Of a stretch of DNA of 64,000 nucleotides, positions 42,709 through 51,740 are shown piece after piece; the first letter of the stretch is position 1, and every line of letters starts with the position of its first letter. The notes below the pieces were generated by a model. It saw nothing but the letters and a program-made list of their open reading frames with translations. It was not told the origin of the DNA and searched no databases. The stretch comes from WHSW01 sp963722175 (GTDB lineage: Bacteria; Actinomycetota; Thermoleophilia; Solirubrobacterales; 70-9), in contig CAVRKA010000001.1 of assembly GCA_963722175.1 (NCBI GenBank), positions 62,001-126,000 of the forward strand, given 5' to 3'. The position numbers and the translations under genes are program-made.

Positions 42709-43854
42709 ATGGCGATCGAGACCGCACCGGGGCCGGCGGTCGAGGCCGCTAACGAGGGGGTCGCCGACGGCGACCAGATGCCGCTGCTGGGCATCGACCA
42801 CGTCGAGCTCTACGTCGGCAACGCGACTCAGGCCACCTACTGGTTCACCCACGCGCTCGGCTTCCGCGAGACGGCGTACGCCGGGCTCGAGACCGGCGTC
42901 CGCGACCGCTCCTCGCACCTCCTCGAACAGGGACGGGTGCGCTTCCTGGTCACCGCGCCGCTGCTCGGCACCAGCGAGATCGCTCGCCACGTCGCCGACC
43001 ACGGCGACGGCGTCAAGGTGATCGCGCTCTCGGTTCCCGACGCCGTGCACGCCTACCGCTACGCGGTCCAGCACGGCGCCCGCGGCGTTCGCGAGCCATG
43101 GGAGGAGTCCGACGAGCACGGGTCGGTGCGGATGGCGACGGTCGCGACCTACGGCGAGACGCTTCACACCTTCATCGAGAGGAACGGTTACGCGGGGGCG
43201 TTCCGACCTGGCTTCGCCGCCACCCAGTCCGGTGGCGGCGACGCCGGGTTGTTCGCCGGCATCGACCACGTGGTCGGCAACGTCGAGCTCGGCCGCCTCG
43301 ACGAGTGGGTCAGCTACTACGAGCGCGTCTTCGGGATGACCGAGATGATCCACTTCACCGACCGCGACATCGGCACCGAGTACTCGGCGCTGATGTCGAA
43401 GGTGATGGCCGATGGCAAGGGCCGGGTCAAGTTCCCGATCAACGAGCCCGCCGAGGGCAAGCGCAAGTCGCAGATCGAGGAGTACCTCGAGTACTACGGC
43501 GGCCCGGGCGCGCAGCACATCGCTCTGGCGACGACCGACATCGTCGCCACCGTCAAGGAGCTGCGCGAGCGCGGCGTTCGCTTCCTGACCACGCCGGAGA
43601 GCTACTACCAGGAGCTGCCGGGGCGGATCGGCGAGATCGACGAGGACCTCGCCGACCTGGCCGAGCTCGGCATCCTCGCCGACCGCGACGACGAGGGCTA
43701 CCTGTTGCAGATCTTCACCCAGACGATCGGCGACCGGCCGACCGTGTTCCTGGAGGTGATCGAGCGCCACGGCGCCCGCGGGTTCGGGGAGGGCAACTTC
43801 AAGGCCCTGTTCGAGGCGATCGAGCGCGAGCAGGAGAAGCGGGGCAACCTGTAG
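42709..43854 (+). CDS. hppD: 4-Hydroxyphenylpyruvate dioxygenase
   Basis: A 381-aa non-haem iron enzyme converting 4-hydroxyphenylpyruvate to homogentisate. Two vicinal-oxygen-chelate halves are visible; iron ligands are in AGIDHVVGNVE (His), GAQHIALAT (His) and VFLEVIER (Glu), and the C-terminal FGEGNFKALFEAIEREQ is diagnostic. The ATG at 42709 follows AGAGGAG. A CATAAA -10-like element is at 42668-42673. It is the second step of the encoded Phe/Tyr route. Confidence 0.95.
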   Translation: MAIETAPGPAVEAANEGVADGDQMPLLGIDHVELYVGNATQATYWFTHALGFRETAYAGLETGVRDRSSHLLEQGRVRFLVTAPLLGTSEIARHVADHGDGVKVIALSVPDAVHAYRYAVQHGARGVREPWEESDEHGSVRMATVATYGETLHTFIERNGYAGAFRPGFAATQSGGGDAGLFAGIDHVVGNVELGRLDEWVSYYERVFGMTEMIHFTDRDIGTEYSALMSKVMADGKGRVKFPINEPAEGKRKSQIEEYLEYYGGPGAQHIALATTDIVATVKELRERGVRFLTTPESYYQELPGRIGEIDEDLADLAELGILADRDDEGYLLQIFTQTIGDRPTVFLEVIERHGARGFGEGNFKALFEAIEREQEKRGNL

Positions 43855-43897
43855 TGGTGACTCCTCCGAGCCAGCAGCCGCTTGGGCGGCCCCGGAT

Positions 43898-43971
43898 GAC
43901 CGGCATGCGTCGTCCTCGGTCGCGGCAATGGCGCTGCCATTGCTCGCTCCCTGCGTCCTCGCTTGCCGGTC
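43898..43971. repeat. Nested hairpin between hppD and hmgA
   Basis: Outer arms GACCGGCA (43898-43905) and TGCCGGTC (43964-43971) enclose a perfect inner stem GCAATGGC-GCT-GCCATTGC (43925-43943). There is no T-tract. In mRNA it would form a two-tier structure upstream of hmgA, possibly a processing or attenuation element. Confidence 0.5.
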
Positions 43972-44017
43972 CCCGGGTCACACCCAACCGACCACTGGCT
44001 CGAAGGAGGCACCACTG

Positions 44018-45220
44018 ATGAGATACCACCGGCTCGGAGAGGTCCCGGCCAAGCGCCACACGCAGTTCCGCGACGCCAGCGGCTCGAACGGCGGCGGTCG
44101 CCTGCTGGTCGAGGAGGTGATGGGCTACGAGGGCTTCTCGGGCAACGAGTCGATCCTGTACCACGTCGAGTCGCCCTGCCGGATCGCGGAGGCTCGGGAG
44201 TTCACCCCGATCGAGCACCGCGAGTGGGTGCCGGACGCCCACGTCCACCGCCATCTCCAGACCGCCGCGGTCGAGCCCGGCGGCGACCCGATCAACGGCC
44301 GGCAGTGCCTGATGTGGAACTCGGACCTCGAGGTCTCGCTCTGCCGCCCGGCCGAGACGACCGAGGTCTTCTACCGCGACGGCGAGGGCGACGAGGTCTT
44401 CTTCGTCTGCGAGGGCTCGGGGACGCTGGAGACGGTGTTCGGATCGCTGGCGTTCCGCGAGCACGACTACGTCGTCGTCCCCCGCGGCACCACCTACCGC
44501 TTCGAGCTCGACGACGGGCCCCAGACCTGGCTCTGCCTGCAGACGCCGGGTGAGCTCGAGACCCCGAACCGCTACCGCAACCGCTACGGCCAGCTGCTCG
44601 AGTCGGCGCCGTACTCGCAGCGCGACTTCCACCCGCCGACCGAGCTCGAGACGCACCGCGAGCGCGGCGACTTCGAGGTCGTCGTCCGCGTCCGGGGCGG
44701 CCACCAGCGCTACCTGCTCGACTACCACCCGTTCGACGTCGTCGGCTGGGACGGATACGTCTATCCCTACACGTTCAACGTCCACGACTTCGAGCCGCGA
44801 ACCGGGCGCCTGCACCTGCCGCCGCCGGTGCACCAGACGTTCCAGGGACCGAACTTCGTGATCTGCTCGTTCTGCCCGCGCGAGCTCGACTACGACCCGC
44901 AGGCGGTGCCGATCCCGTACCACCACTCGAACCTGCAGTCGGAGGAGGTCATCTACTACGTATCGGGCGAGTTCGGCAGCCGCAAGGGGATCGAGCAGGG
45001 CTCGATCACCGTCCATCCCTCCGGGCTCCCTCACGGTCCACAGCCAGGCCTGGTCGAGAAATCGCTCGGCATGCGCCGGACCGAGGAGCTGGCGGTGATG
45101 TGGGACACGTTCAAGCCCCTGCGGCTGGCCGCGCTCGCCGCCGACCTCGACCAGCCCGAGTACGCCTACTCGTGGCGCGACGAGGCGCCGTCGCCGGTCG
45201 CGGAATCGACGACCGGGTGA
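44018..45220 (+). CDS. hmgA: Homogentisate 1,2-dioxygenase
   Basis: A 400-aa cupin-fold, iron-dependent ring-cleavage enzyme producing maleylacetoacetate. Typical segments are GDEVFFVCEGSGTLET, FDVVGWDGYVYPYTFNVHDFEP and PYHHSNLQSEEVIYYV with iron-binding His, and HPSGLPHGPQPG near the C-terminus. ATG 44018 has a GAAGGAGG site; an upstream in-frame start at 43928 would cross the hairpin and gives a non-homologous N-terminus. Confidence 0.93.
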   Translation: MRYHRLGEVPAKRHTQFRDASGSNGGGRLLVEEVMGYEGFSGNESILYHVESPCRIAEAREFTPIEHREWVPDAHVHRHLQTAAVEPGGDPINGRQCLMWNSDLEVSLCRPAETTEVFYRDGEGDEVFFVCEGSGTLETVFGSLAFREHDYVVVPRGTTYRFELDDGPQTWLCLQTPGELETPNRYRNRYGQLLESAPYSQRDFHPPTELETHRERGDFEVVVRVRGGHQRYLLDYHPFDVVGWDGYVYPYTFNVHDFEPRTGRLHLPPPVHQTFQGPNFVICSFCPRELDYDPQAVPIPYHHSNLQSEEVIYYVSGEFGSRKGIEQGSITVHPSGLPHGPQPGLVEKSLGMRRTEELAVMWDTFKPLRLAALAADLDQPEYAYSWRDEAPSPVAESTTG

Positions 45221-45238
45221 CCGGGTAGGAGGAGGACG

Positions 45239-46135
45239 ATGTTCGAGGAGGCACAGCTCTATTCCCCGGTGACCACCGCCGACGACGGCTCGGTCACCGT
45301 TCACCTCGCCGACGACCACCCCGGCAAGACCGACCCGGAGTACCAGACGCGCCGCAACCAGATCGCCGCGGCGGCACTGGAGTGGAGCCGCGGCGGGCCG
45401 ATCCCGCAGATCGCCTACAACGAGGCCGAGCAGGAGGTCTGGCGCACCGTCCAGCGCGAGCTCGCCCCCAAGTACGCCCGCTACGCCTGCACCCCGTTCC
45501 TGGAGGCGAAGGCCGCCCTCGATCTGCCCACCGACCGGATCCCCCAGCTCAACGAGGTCACCGAGCGCCTCCGGCCGCTGACCGGCTACGAGTACGTCCC
45601 CGCGGCGGGGATCGTCCCGGTGAAGGAGTTCTACGGCTGCCTCGCCGACCGCGAGTTCCACTCCACCCAGTACATCCGTCATCCCTCGGCGCCGCTCTAC
45701 ACGCCCGAGCCCGACCTGATCCACGAGGTGATCGGCCACGGCAACCTGCTCGCCGACCCGCAGTTCGCGGAGGTCAACCGGCTCGCCGGCGAGGCGGCGC
45801 GGCGCGCGCACACCGACGAGGCGGTTCAGTACGTCGCCGACGTCTTCTGGTTCACGATCGAGTTCGGCGTCGTCTGGGAGGGCGGCGAGCTCCGCGCCTA
45901 CGGCGCCGGGATCCTCTCCTCCTACGGCGAGATCGAGGAGTTCCGTGAGATGGAGATCCGTCCGATCGACTTTCACCAGATGGGGACGATCGACTACGAC
46001 ATCACCCACTACCAGCCGGTCCTGTTCGCGGCGGAGTCGATGGACCACCTGGTCGATTCGGTCGGCGGCTTCTTCTCTGGGTTCGACGATGACACGCCCG
46101 CCCGCCTCGCCTACGACGCGACGGCAGCGGCCTAG
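45239..46135 (+). CDS. phhA: Phenylalanine 4-monooxygenase
   Basis: A 298-aa pterin-dependent aromatic amino acid hydroxylase. The iron site is visible as HEVIGHGNLLADP (two His) and WFTIEFGVVWEGGELRAYGAG (Glu); FYGCLADREFHSTQYIRH precedes it. It converts phenylalanine to tyrosine, feeding hppD and hmgA. It follows hmgA by 18 nt with a GGAGGAGG ribosome site. No pterin-recycling gene is adjacent. Confidence 0.93.
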   Translation: MFEEAQLYSPVTTADDGSVTVHLADDHPGKTDPEYQTRRNQIAAAALEWSRGGPIPQIAYNEAEQEVWRTVQRELAPKYARYACTPFLEAKAALDLPTDRIPQLNEVTERLRPLTGYEYVPAAGIVPVKEFYGCLADREFHSTQYIRHPSAPLYTPEPDLIHEVIGHGNLLADPQFAEVNRLAGEAARRAHTDEAVQYVADVFWFTIEFGVVWEGGELRAYGAGILSSYGEIEEFREMEIRPIDFHQMGTIDYDITHYQPVLFAAESMDHLVDSVGGFFSGFDDDTPARLAYDATAAA

Positions 46136-46150
46136 GGCCTAGGGCTCAGG

Positions 46151-46864
46151 TCAGCGGAACTCCCAGGTCCAGGTTGCCCGATCGACGTCGTCGTAGCCGC
46201 TCCCGGCGAGCACCTCGGTGCCGAACGGGAGCGGGCGCACCTGGCCGTCGAACGCCGTGTTGAGGAATATGCCGAAGAACGGTCCGAGATCGTTGGTTGT
46301 CTCCGTCGGGCACTGGATCGTGACCGGGTACGTGTCGTCGAGGTCCGAATAGAGGATGCCGGTGTACTCGTCGTCGTAGTAGTTGAGCTCGAAGACCCCG
46401 TTCCCGGGGCCTCCCTGGATCGAGTCCGATCCGCCGCCGCTATAGGAACAGCCGTGCGAGTCGGAGCCCGCCTGCATCGTCCAGCTCACCGTGCCGTTGA
46501 ATCGGTAGAAGAAGACGCCGCTGCCCTCGGTGCGCTCGAACTCGAGCTCGGCGTCGCTCGAGGACCAATCCTCATGTGCGCTGGTCGGCTCCTGGCCGAC
46601 GGCGCCCGTGCCGGTCACCGTGCCGGTCCAGTGGCGCTTGCCCAGGAAGAGCCGCCGGAGAGTGCCGCCGGGAGCGACGCAGTTGTTGCGCTCGTTGCTC
46701 TCCTTGACGACGTTCCCGGCGTCGGCGCAGAAGATGGCCTCGTAGGTGCCGAGGGGGTCCCGACTGAAGGTCAGCGGCCGCGACTTCGCTACGCCGAAGT
46801 CGGAGAAGTGCTCGCCGCGAAACGCGTGGTCCTCGTCGTAGGTCCCGAGCAGCGCGTCGCGCAC
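46151..46864 (-). CDS. CARDB-like secreted protein, apparently lacking its N-terminus
   Basis: The 237-aa frame begins in a CARDB-type domain (GTYEAIFCADAGNVVKESNE then RNNC) and continues with a Gly/Ser/Tyr-rich beta domain containing four cysteines. Proteins of this kind are exported, but no signal peptide is present; the open frame extends only to about 46890, where a TAG occurs, and starts with HKPKPDLYVRD, the middle of a normal CARDB unit. It is probably the 3' remnant of a longer surface protein. Coding or pseudogene status is uncertain. Confidence 0.5.
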   Translation of the reverse strand: MRDALLGTYDEDHAFRGEHFSDFGVAKSRPLTFSRDPLGTYEAIFCADAGNVVKESNERNNCVAPGGTLRRLFLGKRHWTGTVTGTGAVGQEPTSAHEDWSSSDAELEFERTEGSGVFFYRFNGTVSWTMQAGSDSHGCSYSGGGSDSIQGGPGNGVFELNYYDDEYTGILYSDLDDTYPVTIQCPTETTNDLGPFFGIFLNTAFDGQVRPLPFGTEVLAGSGYDDVDRATWTWEFR

Positions 46865-46900
46865 GTACAGATCCGGCTTCGGCTTATGCCTGCCCTTGTT

Positions 46901-47218
46901 CTAACGCCGCCGGCGCTCGGTGAGCAGCGCGTACCGGAGCTCCGCGTCCCGGCGCAGCTGCGACAAACGCGCCCGCTCCTGCGAATCGGCGCCCGCCGCG
47001 ATGAGGGCTCCGAGCCGTGCGATCTCCTTGCGGGCCTCGAGCTCGGGAGGGAGGCACCCCGCGTTGCGCAGGATCCGGTAGCCCATGCGGAGCTCGGCGG
47101 GTATCCGCGCGAGGTCGTCGCGGGCCAGCGGTCGGCCGCGACCGGGAAGCTCGTCGAACTCGCCGTTCGCGATCGCGGCCTGGATCTTCGACTGAGCGAG
47201 CGCGGCGAACGCTGACAT
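46901..47218 (-). CDS. DUF1992 (DnaJ-homologue conserved domain) protein
   Basis: A 105-aa protein with the DUF1992 pattern: SKIQAAIANGEFDELPGRGRPL followed by RIPAELRMGYRILRNAGCLPPELEARKEI. The domain occurs alone in bacteria and in DNAJC28 of animals; its role is unknown. It is divergent from moaA with 39 nt between the start codons. Confidence 0.85.
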   Translation of the reverse strand: MSAFAALAQSKIQAAIANGEFDELPGRGRPLARDDLARIPAELRMGYRILRNAGCLPPELEARKEIARLGALIAAGADSQERARLSQLRRDAELRYALLTERRRR

Positions 47219-47244
47219 CAGGGCCAGGCTACCGGCCCGCGCCG

Positions 47245-47250
47245 TATCCT
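47245..47250 (+). promoter_or_regulatory. -10 element of moaA (leaderless type)
   Basis: TATCCT ends 7 nt before the GTG at 47258, so the moaA transcript probably begins at or next to its start codon. There is no Shine-Dalgarno. Confidence 0.4.
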
Positions 47251-47257
47251 CGCTGGG

Positions 47258-48247
47258 GTGGAGGCGCTGCGCGACGCACACGGCCGGCCGATCACCGACC
47301 TCCGGGTCTCGGTCACCGACCGCTGCAACTTCCGCTGCCGCTACTGCATGCCGGCAGAGGGGATGAAGTGGCTCGATCGCTCCGACCTGCTCAGCTTCGA
47401 GGAGATCGAGCGCCTCGTCCGCGTCCTCGCCGGACTCGGGATTACCGACGTCCGGCTGACCGGCGGCGAGCCACTCGCGCGCCGCGACTTCCCGCTCCTG
47501 GTGTCCAAGCTGCGGGCGATCGAGGGGATCCGCGACCTCTCCGTGACCACCAACGGCTACCTGCTCGAGCGCGACGCCGAAGCCCTGGTCGAGGCCGGGA
47601 TCGACCGGGTCAACGTCTCGATCGACTCGCTCGCGCGCGACCGCTTCCACGAGATCACCCGCCGCGACGCGCTGCCCCAGGTGCTCCGGGGGCTGGAGAC
47701 GATCGCCGCGTACGAGCGGGTGCGCCCGATCAAGGTCAACGCGGTCGCGATGCGCGACTTCACCGAGCACGAGGCGCTCGCCTTCGCGGGCCTGGCGAGG
47801 TCCACCGACTACCAGGTCCGGTTCATCGAGTTCATGCCGCTCGACGGCGACCGCGCCTGGAGCCCGGACCAGGTGTTGACCGGGGCCGAGGTCCGGGACG
47901 CGATCGACGCCGTCTACCCGCTGGAGCCCCTGCCCCGCGAGCCGCACGCGACCGCACGCGTCTACCGCTTCGCGGACGGCAAGGGCGAGATCGGGTTCAT
48001 CAACCCTGTGTCCGAGCCGTTCTGCGCCGACTGCAACCGCATCCGGTTGACAGCCGAGGGCGAGCTTCGCACCTGCCTGTTCTCGATCCGCGAGACCGAC
48101 CTGCGCGAGCCGCTGCGCGCCGGCGCCTCGGACGCCGAGCTCGAGCGGATCCTTCGCGACGCCGTCTGGCGCAAGGAGCTCAAGCACCACGTCAACGAGC
48201 CCGGCTTCGTGCCGCCGCCGCGGACGATGAGCGCCATCGGCGGCTGA
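47258..48247 (+). CDS. moaA: GTP 3',8-cyclase MoaA (molybdopterin biosynthesis)
   Basis: A 329-aa radical-SAM enzyme catalysing the first step of molybdenum cofactor synthesis. The N-terminal 4Fe-4S site is Cys23-Cys27-Cys30 (CNFRCRYC); the C-terminal site is in PFCADCNRIRLTAEGELRTC; the protein ends with the conserved Gly-Gly. It starts with GTG. With moaDEC, moeA, mog and mobA it supports the molybdoenzymes in this window. Confidence 0.95.
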   Translation: MEALRDAHGRPITDLRVSVTDRCNFRCRYCMPAEGMKWLDRSDLLSFEEIERLVRVLAGLGITDVRLTGGEPLARRDFPLLVSKLRAIEGIRDLSVTTNGYLLERDAEALVEAGIDRVNVSIDSLARDRFHEITRRDALPQVLRGLETIAAYERVRPIKVNAVAMRDFTEHEALAFAGLARSTDYQVRFIEFMPLDGDRAWSPDQVLTGAEVRDAIDAVYPLEPLPREPHATARVYRFADGKGEIGFINPVSEPFCADCNRIRLTAEGELRTCLFSIRETDLREPLRAGASDAELERILRDAVWRKELKHHVNEPGFVPPPRTMSAIGG

Positions 48248-48274
48248 GCGCGCACGTATTCACGGTCGCGTGCG

Positions 48275-48682
48275 TCAGCGCGACTCGCCGCTCAGCCCGA
48301 CCGCCTCGAACGCCGCCTCGGGGCTGCCGTAGTACTCGAACCGCACCGCCTTGCCGTCGCGCAGCGTCCAGACCTGCGCGGTGCGCGACCCGATCTCGGC
48401 GCCGCTGGCAGCGCCGCGCGCGCGGTTTGCCACCACCGCGATCACCCGATCGCCGCGCGCGATCAGTTCCTCGGGTTCGACCGAGAGCTCGCCCCACGCC
48501 TCGCGAACCCGCTCCGCCGCTGCGATCGCCTGCTCGCGTCCGAGGGCGATCCCAGGCTCGATCGAGCGGCGGGAGTAATCGGCGACGAAGTCCACCGACA
48601 GGAAGGTCTCGGCCGTCTTGTGATCGCCCCGGTTGAAGGCGTCGTAGTACGCGCGCACTGCGGCGACGTTCGCTGCCGACAT
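48275..48682 (-). CDS. SnoaL-like/NTF2-fold protein
   Basis: A 135-aa protein with the NTF2-like pattern: AAVRAYYDAFNRGDHKTAETF at the N-terminus, a central VEPEELIARGDRVIAVVANRARG strand region and AQVWTLRDGKAVRFEYYGSPEAAFEA at the C-terminus. Such proteins are small-molecule isomerases or binding proteins; actinobacteria carry many with unknown substrate. It ends 28 nt from the convergent moaA. Confidence 0.85.
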   Translation of the reverse strand: MSAANVAAVRAYYDAFNRGDHKTAETFLSVDFVADYSRRSIEPGIALGREQAIAAAERVREAWGELSVEPEELIARGDRVIAVVANRARGAASGAEIGSRTAQVWTLRDGKAVRFEYYGSPEAAFEAVGLSGESR

Positions 48683-48707
48683 CGACGCGGATTATCTCGA
48701 CTGTGCG

Positions 48708-49775
48708 TCAGCGCTCGACCAGTCGGGTCGCGGTCGCCTTCCAGGTGGCCACCACGCCGACCCCGGGCGCGAGGCCAAGGCGGGAGACCGAGTCGGAGGT
48801 CACCTCGGCGACCAGGGGCTGCGAGGCCAGCAACCCGACTCGGACCCGGTTGCCGACCTCGGTGAGCGAGACGACCTCGGCGTCGAGTCGGTTCAGCGCC
48901 GAGCCGTGGGCGACCGAGCCCGCGGGCTCGAGCGTGATCTCCCAGGGAAAGACGGCGGCGCCGACGCGTCCGTCGGCGGCGTCGGTGCTGACGACCACGC
49001 CGCCCCCGTCGAGCCGGACCCGGGTCGCCCCGGCGGAGCCGCGCCGGGCGACGCCGAAGAGGACCGCGGCGCCGGCGAAGTCGGCGACGAACGCCGACGC
49101 CGGCCGGGCGCTGAGCTCGCCCGGCGTGCCGCGCTGGACGATCCGGCCCCGGTCGACCACCGCGACCTCGTCGGCCAGCAGGGCCGCCTGGGCGAAGTCG
49201 TGGGTGACGAGCACGCTCGGGGCTTCGGACCGAGCAAGGGTCGCGGCCAGCTCGCGGGCCGCCGTGGCCGCGGTGCGTGAGTCGAGGGCGGAGAGCGGCT
49301 CGTCGAGCAGCAGCACCTTGGGATCGCGGACAAGGGCCCGGGCGAGCGCGACCCGCTGGCGCTCGCCGCCCGAGAGCTCGGCCGGCGGCGCCTCGGCGAG
49401 GCCCTCGAGCCCGAGGCCGGCGAGCGCCTCCAGCGCGCGCGTGCGCCGCTGCGGTCGAGGGAGGCCCGTGAGGCCGAAGGCGACGTTGCGCCAGGCGCTC
49501 AGATGGGGAAAGAGCGCGTAATCCTGGAACAGGAAGCCGCAGCTCCGCCGCTCGGGGGGAAGGTCGATCTCCGCGCCTGCGTCGAGCCAGACCTCGTCGC
49601 CCAGGGTCACCCTGCCGCGGTCGGGACGCCGCAGGCCCGCGATCGTCCGCAGCACGGTGCTCTTGCCGGCGCCCGACGGACCGACCAGCGCCACGCATTG
49701 CCCGGCGGGGACCTCGACCTCGACGGCGAGCTCGAACTCGCGCAGCTCCGTCTCGATCGCGGCGGAGAGCGTCAT
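48708..49775 (-). CDS. modC: Molybdate ABC transporter ATP-binding protein
   Basis: A 355-aa ABC ATPase with Walker A GPSGAGKST, signature LSGGERQRVALARAL, Walker B VLLLDEPLSALD and a C-terminal TOBE/molybdate-binding extension (about residues 285-355: LNRLDAEVVSLTEVGNRVRVG). It powers molybdate import with ModA and ModB. The ATG at 49775 overlaps the modB stop as ATGA. Confidence 0.93.
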   Translation of the reverse strand: MTLSAAIETELREFELAVEVEVPAGQCVALVGPSGAGKSTVLRTIAGLRRPDRGRVTLGDEVWLDAGAEIDLPPERRSCGFLFQDYALFPHLSAWRNVAFGLTGLPRPQRRTRALEALAGLGLEGLAEAPPAELSGGERQRVALARALVRDPKVLLLDEPLSALDSRTAATAARELAATLARSEAPSVLVTHDFAQAALLADEVAVVDRGRIVQRGTPGELSARPASAFVADFAGAAVLFGVARRGSAGATRVRLDGGGVVVSTDAADGRVGAAVFPWEITLEPAGSVAHGSALNRLDAEVVSLTEVGNRVRVGLLASQPLVAEVTSDSVSRLGLAPGVGVVATWKATATRLVER

Positions 49776-50575
49776 GCCTGCGGGGCGCCGAGAAACGGCG
49801 CCCGCCCGAGCAGCTTCACGCCCAGCAGGATCGCCGCGGAGAGCGCGACGAGCACTGCCGACAGGGCGAGCGCCGCCGGGAAGTCGGTCGAGAACTGGGC
49901 GAAGATCGCGAGCGGCGCGGTCTGGGTGATGCCCTGGAACGACCCGGCGAACATCAGCGTGGCTCCGAACTCGCCCAAGGCTCGGCCCCAGGCGAGGGCA
50001 AGGCCGGCGGTGATCCCCGATCCGGCGCACGGGATCGCCACCCGCCAGAAGGCCCGCGCCTCGCTCGCGCCCAGCGTCCGCGCCGCGTCCACCAGTCGCG
50101 GGTCGACGGCCGCGAACGCCTCCTGCGCCTGGCGCAGGTAGAACGGCGCGGCGACGAAGGTGAGCGCGACGATCACCCCGGCGGTCTCGAGCACGAGCCG
50201 GATTCCGGCGTCCTCGAGCGCCGAGCCGAAGATGCCCGAGGGGCCGAACGCCGCCAGCAGCCCGATCCCTGCGACCGCAGGTGGCAGGACCAGCGGCAGC
50301 TCGATCGCGGTCATCACCGCACTGCGGCCGCGAAAGCTGCGGGTGGCGAGCAGGTACGCGGCCGGGGTTCCGAAGACGACGATGATCGCCAGGGCGGCGA
50401 GCGTGGTCTTGAGGCTGAGCCAGAGCGCGTCGCGCGAGGCGTCGGACGCGAGGCTGTCGATCAGCTCGCCCGGCGGCGTGTCGGCGAAGATCGCGACCAC
50501 CGGCACGACGAGGAAGAGGACGGTGATCGCGAGCGCCCCGACGAGCGCGATCGCGAACGGCCCCCGGCGCCTCAT
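49772..50575 (-). CDS. modB: Molybdate ABC transporter permease
   Basis: A 267-aa integral membrane protein with about six helices and the permease coupling loop (VDAARTLGASEARAFWRVAIP) with the EAA-type consensus, then GRALGEFGATLMFAGS, typical of ModB. It forms the membrane channel. It overlaps modA and modC by 4 nt each. Confidence 0.93.
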   Translation of the reverse strand: MRRRGPFAIALVGALAITVLFLVVPVVAIFADTPPGELIDSLASDASRDALWLSLKTTLAALAIIVVFGTPAAYLLATRSFRGRSAVMTAIELPLVLPPAVAGIGLLAAFGPSGIFGSALEDAGIRLVLETAGVIVALTFVAAPFYLRQAQEAFAAVDPRLVDAARTLGASEARAFWRVAIPCAGSGITAGLALAWGRALGEFGATLMFAGSFQGITQTAPLAIFAQFSTDFPAALALSAVLVALSAAILLGVKLLGRAPFLGAPQA

Positions 50576-51318
50576 TCAGGCGGCGGCCCGAACCCGGCCT
50601 CGGCGAGCGCGTCCGCTCCGTCGCCCTCGAGCAGGCCGTCGATGAACCGCTGCGCCCCCTCCGGGTTCTCGGCCCCCTCGACCACCGCGGCGCCGTAGGC
50701 GACGTCGGGTTGGAGCTTCGGCGGCAGGTCGATCGCCGTCAGCTCGCCATCGGTGGCGACGACGTCGGTGATGTAGACGAAGCCGGCGTCGACGGCCCCC
50801 TGGGTGAGCTTGCCGACGATTCCCGCCACGTCGGGCTCCAGCGAGCCCACGTTGTCGAGGATCGCCCCCTCATCGGACGCGGATAGACCGGCGAGCACCT
50901 CGCGGGTGTAGTCGCCGACGGGCACCCCCTCGTCGCCGATCGCAAGGGCGACGCCGTCGGCCGTCAGGTCGTCGAGCGAGTCGATCTGCGAGTCGGGCGC
51001 GACCGCGAGCACCAGCTTGTTGGTGGCGAAGGCGACCGGCTGCGCGACGAGACCGTCGTCGAAGAGGTCCTCGGGAAGCGAGGTGTTCGCCGCTGCGTAC
51101 ACGTCCGGCTTCACCCCCTGGCGGATCTGGGCGGCGAGGTCGTCCGAGCCGGCGAACGACTGCTTCGCGTCGATCCCGGCGGCCTCGGCGTAGGCGCTGA
51201 ACGCCGGCCCGAGCGAGGAAGCGGCGGACACTAGGACCTGCCCGTCCTCCGAGTCGTCGCCGCAGCCCGCCGCGAACGCGGCTCCGATCGCCAAGGCGAC
51301 CATCGTCCGAAACCTCAC
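50572..51318 (-). CDS. modA: Molybdate-binding lipoprotein
   Basis: A 248-aa substrate-binding protein. The lipobox ends at Cys19 (AAFAAGC). SAASSLGPAFSAYAE is the oxyanion-binding start and DVYAAANTSLPEDLF, TNKLVLAV and GAVDAGFVYITDV follow the ModA family pattern. It captures molybdate outside the membrane. First transporter gene after the regulator, which it overlaps by 4 nt. Confidence 0.92.
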   Translation of the reverse strand: MRFRTMVALAIGAAFAAGCGDDSEDGQVLVSAASSLGPAFSAYAEAAGIDAKQSFAGSDDLAAQIRQGVKPDVYAAANTSLPEDLFDDGLVAQPVAFATNKLVLAVAPDSQIDSLDDLTADGVALAIGDEGVPVGDYTREVLAGLSASDEGAILDNVGSLEPDVAGIVGKLTQGAVDAGFVYITDVVATDGELTAIDLPPKLQPDVAYGAAVVEGAENPEGAQRFIDGLLEGDGADALAEAGFGPPPE

Positions 51319-51698
51319 CCTCGCTCGACCATCACGGAGGTCGCCTTCACCATCGCCGTCGCCTCGACCCCTTCCGCCAGCCCCAGCTCGTCGACCGCGT
51401 CGCGGGTGATCGCGGCCGTCACCCGGTGCGGCCCGGCCTGGATTTCGACCAGCGCCATCACGCCGTCGACCTCGACCGAGGTGATCACGCCCGGAAAGCG
51501 GTTGCGGGTCGAGAGCCGGTCGCCCGCCCGGTGTCGGTCGGGCCGCGAGCTGAGCCGCTCGATCTCGGCCGCCGGGACGCGGCGGCGGTTACGCTCGTCG
51601 CGGACGGTGCGGAGCTTGCCGGCCTTGTCCCAGCGTCGCAGGGTGTCGACGCTGACGCCCAGGGCGCGAGCCGCTTCGCCGAGGGCCAGGTCCGACAT
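51315..51698 (-). CDS. Molybdate-responsive HTH-Mop (TOBE) protein
   Basis: A 127-aa protein combining a MerR/excisionase-type HTH (LGEAARALGVSVDTLRRWDK, residues 5-24) with a C-terminal Mop/TOBE domain (65-127: NRFPGVITSVEVDGVMALVE and VEATAMVKATSVMV), which binds molybdate. It probably senses intracellular molybdate and controls modABC, with which it is cotranscribed. In the divergent region a CCTA-N9-TAGG dyad near 51701-51717 is a possible operator. Confidence 0.88.
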   Translation of the reverse strand: MSDLALGEAARALGVSVDTLRRWDKAGKLRTVRDERNRRRVPAAEIERLSSRPDRHRAGDRLSTRNRFPGVITSVEVDGVMALVEIQAGPHRVTAAITRDAVDELGLAEGVEATAMVKATSVMVERG

Positions 51699-51740
51699 CT
51701 ACCTAAGCATTACATAGGCAACTCAGGAGGAGCATTGAGC

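Noticed and set aside
43799..46048. 749-codon minus-strand frame
   Set aside because: Antisense of hmgA and phhA; no conserved motif.
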